A stretch of 64,000 nucleotides of DNA, from positions 1 through 64,000 of the forward strand of contig JAQENU010000006.1 of the NCBI GenBank assembly GCA_027676805.1. Reading direction: 5' to 3'. Positions 8,065 to 16,360 of this stretch are shown in pieces. A program made the translations under genes and the position numbers. The DNA is from Coprobacillaceae bacterium UN01-12pH3A. Its GTDB lineage: Bacteria; Bacillota_I; Bacilli_A; Erysipelotrichales; Coprobacillaceae. The stretch's first letter is position 1. Each line of letters begins with the position of its first letter. The notes under the pieces were generated by a model, which was given only the letters and a program-made list of their open reading frames with translations, did not search any database and had not been told where the DNA came from.

Positions 8065-9330
8065 ATGTTTGATATTTTTGAAAAAAGAGAGTCACAGGTG
8101 CGATCTTATTGTAGAAACTTTCCAATTGAATTTAATAAAGCAAAAGGAGCTGTATTAACGAGCATTGATGGTCAAGAATACATTGATTTTTTTGCTGGCG
8201 CCGGGGCTATGAACTTTGGACACAATAATGAATACATAAAAAAACAAATAATGGATTATTTATCTCAAGATAAAATTATTCATGCTTTAGATATGTTTAC
8301 AGAAGCTAAAGAAAAATGGTTGAATGGATTTACTGAAAAAATTTTCATTCCCAAAAACCTTGACTATAAAATCATGTGTTGTGGAGCTACTGGTACAAAT
8401 GCAGTTGAAGCCGCTCTTAAACTAGCAAGAAAAAATACGAAAAGAACAAATGTATTTGCTTTTACCGGTGCTTTTCACGGCATGACCTTAGGTTCCCTTG
8501 CCATGACTAGCGATAGACACAGCCGTTTAGGAGCAGGATTACCATTGAATAATGTAACTTTTGTTCCCTACTATAATGCATTTAAAGATTATACGCAGTC
8601 TTTAGATTACCTTCAAATGATTTTATCGGATGATCACTCAGGAATTGATCTGCCCGCAGCAATTGTATTGGAAACCGTACAGGCAGAGGGGGGAGTTAAT
8701 GTAGCGCCTAAAGAATGGCTCCAAGGTATTCGTAAAATTTGTGATAAATACGGTATTCTCATGATTGTAGATGATATACAGGTAGGTATATGCAGAACCG
8801 GAGATTTCTTTTCATGGGAACGAGCTAATGTAATCCCGGATATGGTCGTTTTATCTAAATCAATAAGTGGTTTTGGATTACCTATGGCTATACTATTGGT
8901 AAAACCCGAATATGATATTTTTTCACCTGCTGAACATAATGGCACATTTAGAGGAAATCAACTTGGATTTGTAGGATCTCTGGCTGGAATAGAATACTAT
9001 CATGACCATCAATTAGATAAAGAAGTAAAAAGAAAAGAAAAAATAGTTCAGGATTTTTTAGAAAGAAAGATTATGCCGATAGATGTTCGTCTCAATATCA
9101 GAGGCATTGGATTAATTTGGGGAATAGATTTTATGAAGATTGATGCTCAGCTTTCCAAAGCAGTTATGCAAAAATGTGTTGAAAACGGATTAATTATCGA
9201 AAGAGCCGGAAGAGAGGACAGTGTAGTAAAAATCCTACCTCCGCTTACCATTGAAGATGATATTTTATTAAAAGGACTCAGTATATTAGAAAATGCAGTT
9301 AAAGATGTTCTATCTAATCATGTAAGGTAA
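8065..9330 (+). CDS. class III aminotransferase, EctB-like (diaminobutyrate--2-oxoglutarate transaminase)
   Basis: This 421-residue protein aligns by eye with EctB over its whole length: MFDIFEKRESQVRSYCR at the start, GATGTNAVEAALKLAR, FTGAFHGMTLGSLAMT, the PLP-binding Asp near 236 in MIVDDIQVG, and the Schiff-base Lys265 in LSKSISGFGLP. EctB makes L-2,4-diaminobutyrate from aspartate semialdehyde and glutamate. EctA and EctC are absent, so ectoine is unlikely. Lying directly after a TupA-like ligase in a polysaccharide operon, it most likely supplies diaminobutyrate (or a similar diamino acid) to decorate the polymer. That link is inference. Confidence 0.82.
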   Translation: MFDIFEKRESQVRSYCRNFPIEFNKAKGAVLTSIDGQEYIDFFAGAGAMNFGHNNEYIKKQIMDYLSQDKIIHALDMFTEAKEKWLNGFTEKIFIPKNLDYKIMCCGATGTNAVEAALKLARKNTKRTNVFAFTGAFHGMTLGSLAMTSDRHSRLGAGLPLNNVTFVPYYNAFKDYTQSLDYLQMILSDDHSGIDLPAAIVLETVQAEGGVNVAPKEWLQGIRKICDKYGILMIVDDIQVGICRTGDFFSWERANVIPDMVVLSKSISGFGLPMAILLVKPEYDIFSPAEHNGTFRGNQLGFVGSLAGIEYYHDHQLDKEVKRKEKIVQDFLERKIMPIDVRLNIRGIGLIWGIDFMKIDAQLSKAVMQKCVENGLIIERAGREDSVVKILPPLTIEDDILLKGLSILENAVKDVLSNHVR

Positions 9331-9335
9331 ATTCA

Positions 9336-10466
9336 ATGGTAAAAAAATTTATAAAGAAAATCATCCCAATAGAAATAATACTCAAAATTATAAGAGGAAT
9401 GCACACTGTATCTTATTTTTGTCATAAAGATAATCGTTCCCTTTTTTTAGCTTTAAGAGCCAAATTAAAACCAATTTCTCTTATACAATTACTAAAATAT
9501 GTTTATATCAGTCCAGGCTTCAACAGTTTTGCAAAGGCATATCTGAATCCCAGTGTAAAATTACTAAACGAAAACTGGAAGTCTGTTAATTTAAAAGAAC
9601 CCATATTTATTTGTGCTGTTAAAAACGATTTGATACGCATTCAATTACAGCTTGAACATTATCGCAAAATAAATATTCAGCATATTGTTTATATTGACAA
9701 TGGGTCTACAGATGGAACCTTTGAATATTTAAACAAACAACCAGATGTCAATCTATTTACTACATCAGAGAATTTTAATGCCAGCATCAAAGATGCATGG
9801 ATTCGCCAAGTGATGGATTATTATGGTTATGATCGCTGGTATCTTATTGTTGACTCAGATGAGTTGTTCATTTATCCACATCTCGAAAAAGTAGGGATTT
9901 TAAAATTGATAGATATATTGGAAAGCAGAAAAGAATATGCTTTATTATCAATGATGCTCGATATGTATACAAAAAATACTATCTTCGATTTAACTCAGGT
10001 TACAGATACTCCTGAAGATATTGTAAAGCAATATTCCTTTTTTGATACAGATAGCTATGTGATTAAAAAAGATGGCAGTTTCACCAATATCAGCGGCGGT
10101 CCACGTGAAAGAATATTCTCTAAAAACAAAGAATTTAAACCATTGCTTACAAAATATCCTCTTATTAAAATGCAAAGAAATTCATTTTATGGATATCACT
10201 GGTTCATTTCAAAGAATAAACTTTATCATTACCCCTTATTTTCTGCTTTATTGCATTATAAATTCTTGCCTATCGATAACATCAAATATGTCAAAATAGT
10301 TAAAGAAGGTACCTATGCTGGAGGAAGTGCTGAATATCGTCAATATTTAAAAGTTTTAGAAAAAGAACCAAATCAATCCTTTTATTATGAAAATTCCTGT
10401 CAATTAACAACTTCTTGGGATCTATCAAAAATAAAAATTTTTAAGATAATAGAGGAACTAAAATGA
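9336..10466 (+). CDS. glycosyltransferase family 2-like protein
   Basis: This 376-residue protein has a GT-A core: FICAVKNDLIRI, then IVYIDNGSTDGTFEYL (nucleotide-binding acidic motif) and WYLIVDSDELFIYPH (a DxD-like motif). The pattern fits the Glyco_tranf_2_4 group. The first 90 residues and the last 120 are not recognisable and may bind acceptor or membrane. Its stop overlaps the flippase start as ATGA. It is the fourth glycosyltransferase of the operon. A role outside glycosyl transfer is not excluded. Confidence 0.75.
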   Translation: MVKKFIKKIIPIEIILKIIRGMHTVSYFCHKDNRSLFLALRAKLKPISLIQLLKYVYISPGFNSFAKAYLNPSVKLLNENWKSVNLKEPIFICAVKNDLIRIQLQLEHYRKINIQHIVYIDNGSTDGTFEYLNKQPDVNLFTTSENFNASIKDAWIRQVMDYYGYDRWYLIVDSDELFIYPHLEKVGILKLIDILESRKEYALLSMMLDMYTKNTIFDLTQVTDTPEDIVKQYSFFDTDSYVIKKDGSFTNISGGPRERIFSKNKEFKPLLTKYPLIKMQRNSFYGYHWFISKNKLYHYPLFSALLHYKFLPIDNIKYVKIVKEGTYAGGSAEYRQYLKVLEKEPNQSFYYENSCQLTTSWDLSKIKIFKIIEELK

Positions 10467-11869
10467 ATAAACTAAAACGCAATATATTTTACAGTACTTT
10501 TTATCAGATTATTCAAATCATTCTTCCTCTTATCACTACTCCATATATTTCAAGAGTATTAGGTGCGGCAGGAGTCGGTACCATTTCTTACGCACAGACA
10601 ATTGTTTCTTACTTTGTTCTCTTTGCACTATTGGGCTTAGAAAACTATGGAAGTAGAGAAATAGCACAATGCAAAAATCATAAAGAATTAAATAACACCT
10701 TCAATGAGATCGTCTTTTCCCAATTTTTCATGGTTATTGCCACTATTATCATTTATTTTATTTATATTGCCTTTTTTGCTTCAAACAAACAACTTTATCT
10801 ACTTTATACCCTTATGTTGTTTGGACAGGGCATAAGTATTAACTGGTTCTTTTGGGGAATGGAAAATTTTAAGATCACTGTCATGCGAAATCTAATCTTA
10901 AAAATAATATCAATACTTTGTCTCTTCCTATTCGTTAAAACTAAGCAAGATATTATGATTTATGCCCTAATTAATATCTTATCTGTTTTGCTAGGAGAAC
11001 TATGGTTATGGAAAATTGCTAAAGATACAATTGATATTCGAATGCCTGCATGGGTTAATGTAAAAAAACATATCCAACCAAATTTAATGTTGTTTCTGCC
11101 TGTGCTTTCTAAAAATATTTATTTATCCATTGATAAGCTTATGTTAGGCGCTATGTCTACCATCGAAAGTGTTGGCATCTATACCTACGCTGAAACGATT
11201 GTCAAACTGCCAATGGGAATTGTCACTGCCTTTTCAACCGCAATGATGCCAAGAATTACAAATTTATATTCAAATCACGATACCATTACAACAAAAAAAT
11301 ATCTGCGATTATCTATGTTTGCAATTCTATTTATTACATCTGCCATATCTTTTGGCATTGCTGCTATTGCTCCAACACTTATTCCGATCTTTCTTGGCAA
11401 TGATTTTGTTGATGCCATAACCATTGTGGAAATGTTATCTATAATTGTTATTATTATTTCTATTGGAAGTATCTTTAGAACTCAGATCCTAATCCCACTA
11501 AAAAAAGATAAGGAGTATTCACGCAGCATTATTATTGGAGCAGTCATTAATGTCATAATCAATTCGCTATTAATTCCAAAAATTGGAATCCTCGGAGCTG
11601 CTATAGGTACAGTTGTATCTGAATTTACTGTTGTCTGCATTCAATTGTACTATATAAAAAATGAAGTACACATTATTGACAGCTTATTATCCGGTATTCC
11701 GTTCATTCTTTTTGGCCTTATTATGTTTATTCTAATACGTACATATTTTCAATCTACTCTTCCCACCATAAGCAATCTTCTTATAGAAATAATGGCGGGA
11801 GGTTCCTTTTATCTAGTTTGTTCATCTATATATTTTATTATCTACAAAAAAAGACTATACCACAATTAA
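10463..11869 (+). CDS. Wzx-type oligosaccharide flippase
   Basis: This 468-residue integral membrane protein has about 12 to 14 hydrophobic segments and the N-terminal pattern of the MVF superfamily: ISTLITPYISRVLG-like residues (LITTPYISRVLGAAGVGTIS), ALLGLENYGSREIA and GISINWFFWGMENFK. These are typical of Wzx/RfbX translocases, which move the undecaprenyl-linked repeat across the membrane. Its presence with an EpsG-type polymerase and a PglC-like starter marks the locus as Wzx/Wzy-dependent, not ABC- or synthase-dependent. It is translationally coupled to the preceding gene and followed after 15 bases by the UDP-glucose dehydrogenase gene. Confidence 0.92.
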   Translation: MNKLKRNIFYSTFYQIIQIILPLITTPYISRVLGAAGVGTISYAQTIVSYFVLFALLGLENYGSREIAQCKNHKELNNTFNEIVFSQFFMVIATIIIYFIYIAFFASNKQLYLLYTLMLFGQGISINWFFWGMENFKITVMRNLILKIISILCLFLFVKTKQDIMIYALINILSVLLGELWLWKIAKDTIDIRMPAWVNVKKHIQPNLMLFLPVLSKNIYLSIDKLMLGAMSTIESVGIYTYAETIVKLPMGIVTAFSTAMMPRITNLYSNHDTITTKKYLRLSMFAILFITSAISFGIAAIAPTLIPIFLGNDFVDAITIVEMLSIIVIIISIGSIFRTQILIPLKKDKEYSRSIIIGAVINVIINSLLIPKIGILGAAIGTVVSEFTVVCIQLYYIKNEVHIIDSLLSGIPFILFGLIMFILIRTYFQSTLPTISNLLIEIMAGGSFYLVCSSIYFIIYKKRLYHN

Positions 11870-11884
11870 AAATAGGAGGTTTAT

Positions 11885-13051
11885 ATGAAAATAGCAGTAG
11901 CAGGAACAGGTTATGTAGGATTAAGCATTGCCACATTATTATCACAGCATCATGAAGTCATTGCTTTAGATATTTTAAAAGAAAAGGTTGATATGATTAA
12001 CAATCGTATTTCACCCATACAAGATAGTGAAATAGAGGACTTCCTAAAACATAAAGAGCTAAATTTAAAAGCAACTCTTGATAAAGAAGTTGCTTTTAAA
12101 AATGCTAATTTTATTATTATCAGTACACCTACAAATTATGACGAAAACAAAAACTACTTTGACACTTCAACAGTTGAAGACATTATTGAATCTGTCCTTG
12201 AAATAAATCCAACCGCTGTGATGATTGTTAAATCTACAGTCCCTGTCGGATTTATTAAGCAGATGAAAGAAAAATATAAAATTAACAATCTTATCTTTTC
12301 ACCTGAATTTTTAAGAGAAGGAAAAGCTTTATATGATAATCTTTATCCCTCTCGAATTGTCATAGGTGAAAAAAGCGACAGAGCACAGACATTCGTCAAT
12401 TTGTTAAAAGAAGGAGCGTTCAAACAAGACATTCCTGTATTATTTACGGATAATACAGAAGCTGAAGCAATTAAACTATTCGCCAATACCTACCTTGCTT
12501 TAAGAGTGTCTTATTTCAATGAACTGGATACTTATTCAGAAATGAAAGGACTATGCTCAAAAGATATTATCGAAGGCGTATGCTTAGATCCAAGAATTGG
12601 AAATCATTACAACAATCCATCTTTTGGATATGGGGGGTATTGTCTTCCAAAAGATACAAAACAACTAAAAGCCAATTATCAAGATGTACCAGAAAATTTA
12701 ATCAGCGCAATTGTTCAAAGCAACAGCACAAGAAAAGACCATATTGCTCAACAAATTATTGATCGTAAGCCTAAAATCGTAGGCATTTATCGTTTAACAA
12801 TGAAGAGTGGATCGGATAATTTCAGAGCTAGTGCTATTCAAGGCATTATGAAACGAATAAAAGCAAAAGGCATTGACCTCGTTATTTATGAACCTACGTT
12901 AAAGGATTCTACCTTTTTTAATAGCAAAGTTATTAAAAATTTAGATTACTTTAAAGAAATTAGTGATCTTATCGTAGTGAATCGGATGAATGATGAATTA
13001 AATAATGTCACAAATAAGATTTATACTCGAGATCTATTTTATATTGATTAA
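11885..13051 (+). CDS. ugd: UDP-glucose 6-dehydrogenase
   Basis: This 388-residue enzyme oxidises UDP-glucose twice with NAD to give UDP-glucuronate. Visible motifs are the dinucleotide site [38 protein letters not shown], and the catalytic Cys253 in [12 protein letters not shown]. The length and motif order are those of the compact UGD group. AGGAGG lies upstream of the ATG. In this operon it feeds the UDP-glucuronate 4-epimerase at 6184 and hence the uronic acid that the ATP-grasp ligase may amidate. Confidence 0.95.
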   Translation: MKIAVAGTGYVGLSIATLLSQHHEVIALDILKEKVDMINNRISPIQDSEIEDFLKHKELNLKATLDKEVAFKNANFIIISTPTNYDENKNYFDTSTVEDIIESVLEINPTAVMIVKSTVPVGFIKQMKEKYKINNLIFSPEFLREGKALYDNLYPSRIVIGEKSDRAQTFVNLLKEGAFKQDIPVLFTDNTEAEAIKLFANTYLALRVSYFNELDTYSEMKGLCSKDIIEGVCLDPRIGNHYNNPSFGYGGYCLPKDTKQLKANYQDVPENLISAIVQSNSTRKDHIAQQIIDRKPKIVGIYRLTMKSGSDNFRASAIQGIMKRIKAKGIDLVIYEPTLKDSTFFNSKVIKNLDYFKEISDLIVVNRMNDELNNVTNKIYTRDLFYID

Positions 13052-13086
13052 ATAAATATACTTCAAAATAGGAAAGGAAGTTTTTG

Positions 13087-14544
13087 ATGTTATTTAATTC
13101 CTATATTTTTATCTTTCTGTTTTTGCCAGTAGCCATTATAGGCTACTATACTTTAAACAAATTTAAAAAATATGTTTTAGGAGAATATTTCTTAATTATG
13201 ATGTCTCTTATTTTTTATGCCTATTTTAACACCAGTTATTTTCCTATTATATTTTTCAGTATACTTGGGAACTATTATCTAGTATATATGATGAATAACA
13301 TAAAGTACTCTAATTACAAAAAGGCTATATTTATTATAGGTTTGCTATCCAATATTGGTATACTGTTTTACTACAAATACATGGGATTTTTTATACAGAA
13401 CATCAATGTTCTTTTTAGAACAAATTTTTTAATTACTAAATTACTTCTTCCACTTGGAATTAGTTTTTTTACTTTTCAACAGCTTAGCTATGTTATCGAC
13501 AGCTATCTAGGTAGAGTGAATACTTATTCATTTAGACAGTATGCTTTGTTTGTTACATTTTTCCCACAACTTATAGCTGGCCCTATCGTGTTACATGATG
13601 AGATTATTCCCCAGTTCAAAAATATTGATAAGAAGACGTTTAATTGGAATAATTTTTCCGAAGGTCTAATGGCTTTCTCTTTTGGAATGGCTAAAAAGGT
13701 TATTATTGCTGACTCTTTTGGTAATGTTGTCAATTACGGTTTTGCTAATCTAGTTGGACTTGATTCTACAAACGCAATTTTTACAATGCTGTCCTATACT
13801 ATCCAGATTTATTTTGATTTCAGTGGTTATTGTGATATGGCTACCGGGATAGCAAAAATGTTTAATATCACTCTCCCGATTAACTTTAATTCGCCATATA
13901 AGGCTTTATCTATCACTGAGTTTTGGAAGAGATGGCATATAACATTAACCCGTTTTTTAAGGACCTATATTTATTTTCCACTTGGAGGAAACAGAAAAGG
14001 GAAATATCAAACATATCTTAATTTATTTATTGTTTTCTTAGTAAGTGGATTATGGCATGGAGCAAATTACACATTTATTGTCTGGGGAATCCTACATGGT
14101 ACTGCTATGATTATTGAACGAATATTTAAGGAAAAACAAGAGAAACTGCATCCGGCACTAAAGTGGCTCATGACCTTCGTATTCATCAATTTTACATGGA
14201 TAATTTTTAGAGCTGATACATTAAATGATGCTATTATTTTAATCAAACAAATTATGTTATTTGACTTTGGTTCCTTATCTAAAGATCTAGTATCATCATT
14301 AGGATTTAACGGTCTTACGTACCTCTTTTCTCATATTGGTCGTATAGGCTATTATATGTCAAATACTTATCCGGTTTATGCTGTTATCGGTGTTTTATTT
14401 ATTATATTATTTTGTAAAAATACAAACGAAAGAATAAATCCATTTAAACCCACCTTGTTAAATTGTGTAGTCAGTTCGTTTTTATTATTTTATTCAATTC
14501 TTTCGTTATCTGGGATGAGTACATTTTTATACTTTAACTTTTAG
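13087..14544 (+). CDS. MBOAT-family membrane O-acyltransferase (AlgI/DltB-like)
   Basis: This 485-residue polytopic protein is an AlgI-type membrane-bound O-acyltransferase. Recognisable stretches are LPLGISFFTFQQLSYVID, YFDFSGYCDMATGIAKMF, NFNSPYKALSITEFWKRWHITLTRFLR and LWHGANYTFIVWGILHG, where His324 is the presumed catalytic histidine. Such proteins pass acyl groups across the membrane for O-acylation of polysaccharides. The ATG at 13087 is chosen over the TTG just before it because AAAGGAAG is spaced correctly. The next gene encodes an SGNH-type partner, as in alginate and other MBOAT-SGNH systems. Confidence 0.92.
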   Translation: MLFNSYIFIFLFLPVAIIGYYTLNKFKKYVLGEYFLIMMSLIFYAYFNTSYFPIIFFSILGNYYLVYMMNNIKYSNYKKAIFIIGLLSNIGILFYYKYMGFFIQNINVLFRTNFLITKLLLPLGISFFTFQQLSYVIDSYLGRVNTYSFRQYALFVTFFPQLIAGPIVLHDEIIPQFKNIDKKTFNWNNFSEGLMAFSFGMAKKVIIADSFGNVVNYGFANLVGLDSTNAIFTMLSYTIQIYFDFSGYCDMATGIAKMFNITLPINFNSPYKALSITEFWKRWHITLTRFLRTYIYFPLGGNRKGKYQTYLNLFIVFLVSGLWHGANYTFIVWGILHGTAMIIERIFKEKQEKLHPALKWLMTFVFINFTWIIFRADTLNDAIILIKQIMLFDFGSLSKDLVSSLGFNGLTYLFSHIGRIGYYMSNTYPVYAVIGVLFIILFCKNTNERINPFKPTLLNCVVSSFLLFYSILSLSGMSTFLYFNF

Positions 14545-14555
14545 GGAGATAAACT

Positions 14556-15617
14556 ATGAATAAAAATAAAAAATATTGTCTTGTTTTCTTTAGTCTAACT
14601 CTATTTTTTCTTATAACGACTGCATTGACAGTGATAATTGCAGACCCTTATTTTCATTATCATTTCCCTAGTTTAGATTTACACTATACTTTAAAAGATC
14701 AGCGTTATCAAAATGATGGTATACTAAGGCATTTCGAATATAATGCCTTAATTATTGGTACTTCTATGACAGAAAATTTTAAGACAAGTGAATTTGATAA
14801 ATTATTTAATTGTCAATCAATAAAAACACCATTTCCGGGAGCAACCTATAAAGAAATAAATGATAATATTGTAAATGCAATTTCTTATACTGATAGCATT
14901 AAATATGTTGTTAGAGCTTTAGATGCGTCTAAATTCTACACAGATTCAGAAGAAATGATGTATGATGATTATCCTGACTATCTCACCAATAGCAACATAT
15001 TTGATGATGTATACTACTTATTTAACAAAACAACGCTATTTAAAAATGTTTTACCATTGATAGAAACTTATTCTAAAAATAATCGGACAATTACTTCTTT
15101 TGATGATGCTTATAATTGGCATAATAATTTTTCCTTTGGTACAAAAGTTGTTTTAAAAACTTATGAAAGACCTAATAAAGCAGAAAACAAAAAGATTACC
15201 ACGACAGAAGAAATCGATCGTTTTCAAAAAAATATAAATAAAAATATTGTTGAGACAGTAAGAAATAATCCACAAATAGAATTTTATTACTTTATACCAC
15301 CATACAGTATATGTTACTGGGATAAACTAAATCAAACTCAATCCATAGAGCATCATTTATATGGTGAAAAAATGATTATTGAATCTCTATTGCCTTATGA
15401 AAATGTTCATTTATTTTCTTTTAATAATAATTTTGACATTGTTACCAATCTAGGTGATTATAAGGATATATCCCATTATAGTGGAAATATAAATAGTTAC
15501 ATACTTCGTAAAATGAGTCAGGAGAAATATCGTTTAACAAAAGATAACTATCAAAATTACTTACAAACCATTGAAGATTATTATACACATTATGATTATG
15601 ATTCTCTTTTTCAATAG
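14556..15617 (+). CDS. SGNH-fold O-acyltransferase partner (AlgJ/DltD-like)
   Basis: This 353-residue protein has one N-terminal membrane segment (about residues 8-29) and an extracytoplasmic domain. ALIIGTSMTENF contains the nucleophile Ser70 (a GxS motif), and YKDISHYSG near the C-terminus supplies an Asp304-x2-His307 pair, together giving an SGNH-like triad. It follows the MBOAT gene by 11 bases and is the last gene of the operon, ahead of a terminator. By analogy with AlgI-AlgJ and DltB-DltD it should transfer acyl groups, probably acetyl, to the polymer outside the cell. Substrate and acyl donor are inferred. Confidence 0.78.
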   Translation: MNKNKKYCLVFFSLTLFFLITTALTVIIADPYFHYHFPSLDLHYTLKDQRYQNDGILRHFEYNALIIGTSMTENFKTSEFDKLFNCQSIKTPFPGATYKEINDNIVNAISYTDSIKYVVRALDASKFYTDSEEMMYDDYPDYLTNSNIFDDVYYLFNKTTLFKNVLPLIETYSKNNRTITSFDDAYNWHNNFSFGTKVVLKTYERPNKAENKKITTTEEIDRFQKNINKNIVETVRNNPQIEFYYFIPPYSICYWDKLNQTQSIEHHLYGEKMIIESLLPYENVHLFSFNNNFDIVTNLGDYKDISHYSGNINSYILRKMSQEKYRLTKDNYQNYLQTIEDYYTHYDYDSLFQ

Positions 15618-15621
15618 TAAA

Positions 15622-15660
15622 AGCAGCCATTCGTACACATTTACGTATGGCTTTTTTTAT
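15622..15660 (+). terminator. intrinsic terminator of the polysaccharide operon
   Basis: An 11-bp stem with one mismatch (AGCCATTCGTA pairing with TACGTATGGCT across a 6-base loop) is followed by seven T residues. It begins about five bases after the stop codon of the last operon gene. It reaches the 3' end of the convergent XRE-family gene, so it may serve both strands. Confidence 0.88.
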
Positions 15661-16241
15661 CCAAAAAAGCAAATAGCTAGACCAATTAACTCTGTTATCA
15701 TCCCCATCATTCTTCCTATCCTCTTTGTTTTCTTAAACCCATACATTTCATAGGTCTGTGGCGTACAATAAGGAAATAAAACGATGATCGTCCCCAGTTC
15801 AAACATACTGCCGCCAACTAGGCGTGACTGCCACAACGGATCAGAAGAAAACGCCCCAATAAGCATCACAATAACCCCGATTGCTATGCCTATATAAAAC
15901 CATTTTAAATTCTTTTGAATCGAACGCATTTCTACTTCATAATCATTTTGACAAGAGGAGCTGCAAAAAGGCTGATGATTATAATAAAACAGTGCACTCT
16001 TATGACAATAACAGCATTTTTCCTTCTTTATAGAAGGAATTGGCTGTTTCTTTGTAATCAATTCATCTAAAGTAATATTATATAAATTGGCTAATTGAAT
16101 CAGATTGTCAGTATCTGGACGGCTTTGATCGTTCTCCCATTTAGATACAGCCTGACGGCTGACAGCTAAATATTCCGCTACCGCATCCTGTGACAATTGT
16201 GTTCGTTTTCGATAATAATAAAGCTTTTCTCCTAATGTCAT
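15657..16241 (-). CDS. XRE-family regulator with Cys-rich linker and membrane segments
   Basis: This 194-residue protein starts with a clear Cro/CI-type helix-turn-helix (about residues 6-60: LSQDAVAEYLAVSRQAVSKWENDQSRPD). A Cys-rich segment, CCYCHKSALFYYNHQPFCSSSC (about residues 76-97), could bind zinc. Then come two or three hydrophobic segments (about 114-133, 145-160 and near the C-terminus). Soluble HTH plus membrane tail is a known architecture in Firmicutes, but the signal it senses is unknown. It converges on the polysaccharide operon and shares its terminator. Nothing in the sequence shows that it controls that operon. Confidence 0.85.
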   Translation of the reverse strand: MTLGEKLYYYRKRTQLSQDAVAEYLAVSRQAVSKWENDQSRPDTDNLIQLANLYNITLDELITKKQPIPSIKKEKCCYCHKSALFYYNHQPFCSSSCQNDYEVEMRSIQKNLKWFYIGIAIGVIVMLIGAFSSDPLWQSRLVGGSMFELGTIIVLFPYCTPQTYEMYGFKKTKRIGRMMGMITELIGLAICFFG

Positions 16242-16325
16242 CCTCTACACCCCGCTTACTACTCATGATTATACTCAATATTTTTCTTTTGTATATCAAC
16301 TATCGGTTGCAGTTATAAAAACATT

Positions 16326-16355
16326 AAAAAAACGCATGACTTTTCAGTCATACGC
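16326..16355 (-). terminator. intrinsic terminator of the tandem esterase gene
   Basis: Read on the - strand, CGTATGAC pairs with GTCATGCG across a six-base loop and is followed by seven T residues. It lies directly after the stop codon of the esterase gene. Confidence 0.88.
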
Positions 16356-16360
16356 TTAAT

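Noticed and set aside
8065..9330. Ectoine biosynthesis gene
   Set aside because: EctB-like only. No EctA acetyltransferase or EctC synthase is nearby, and the context is polysaccharide synthesis.
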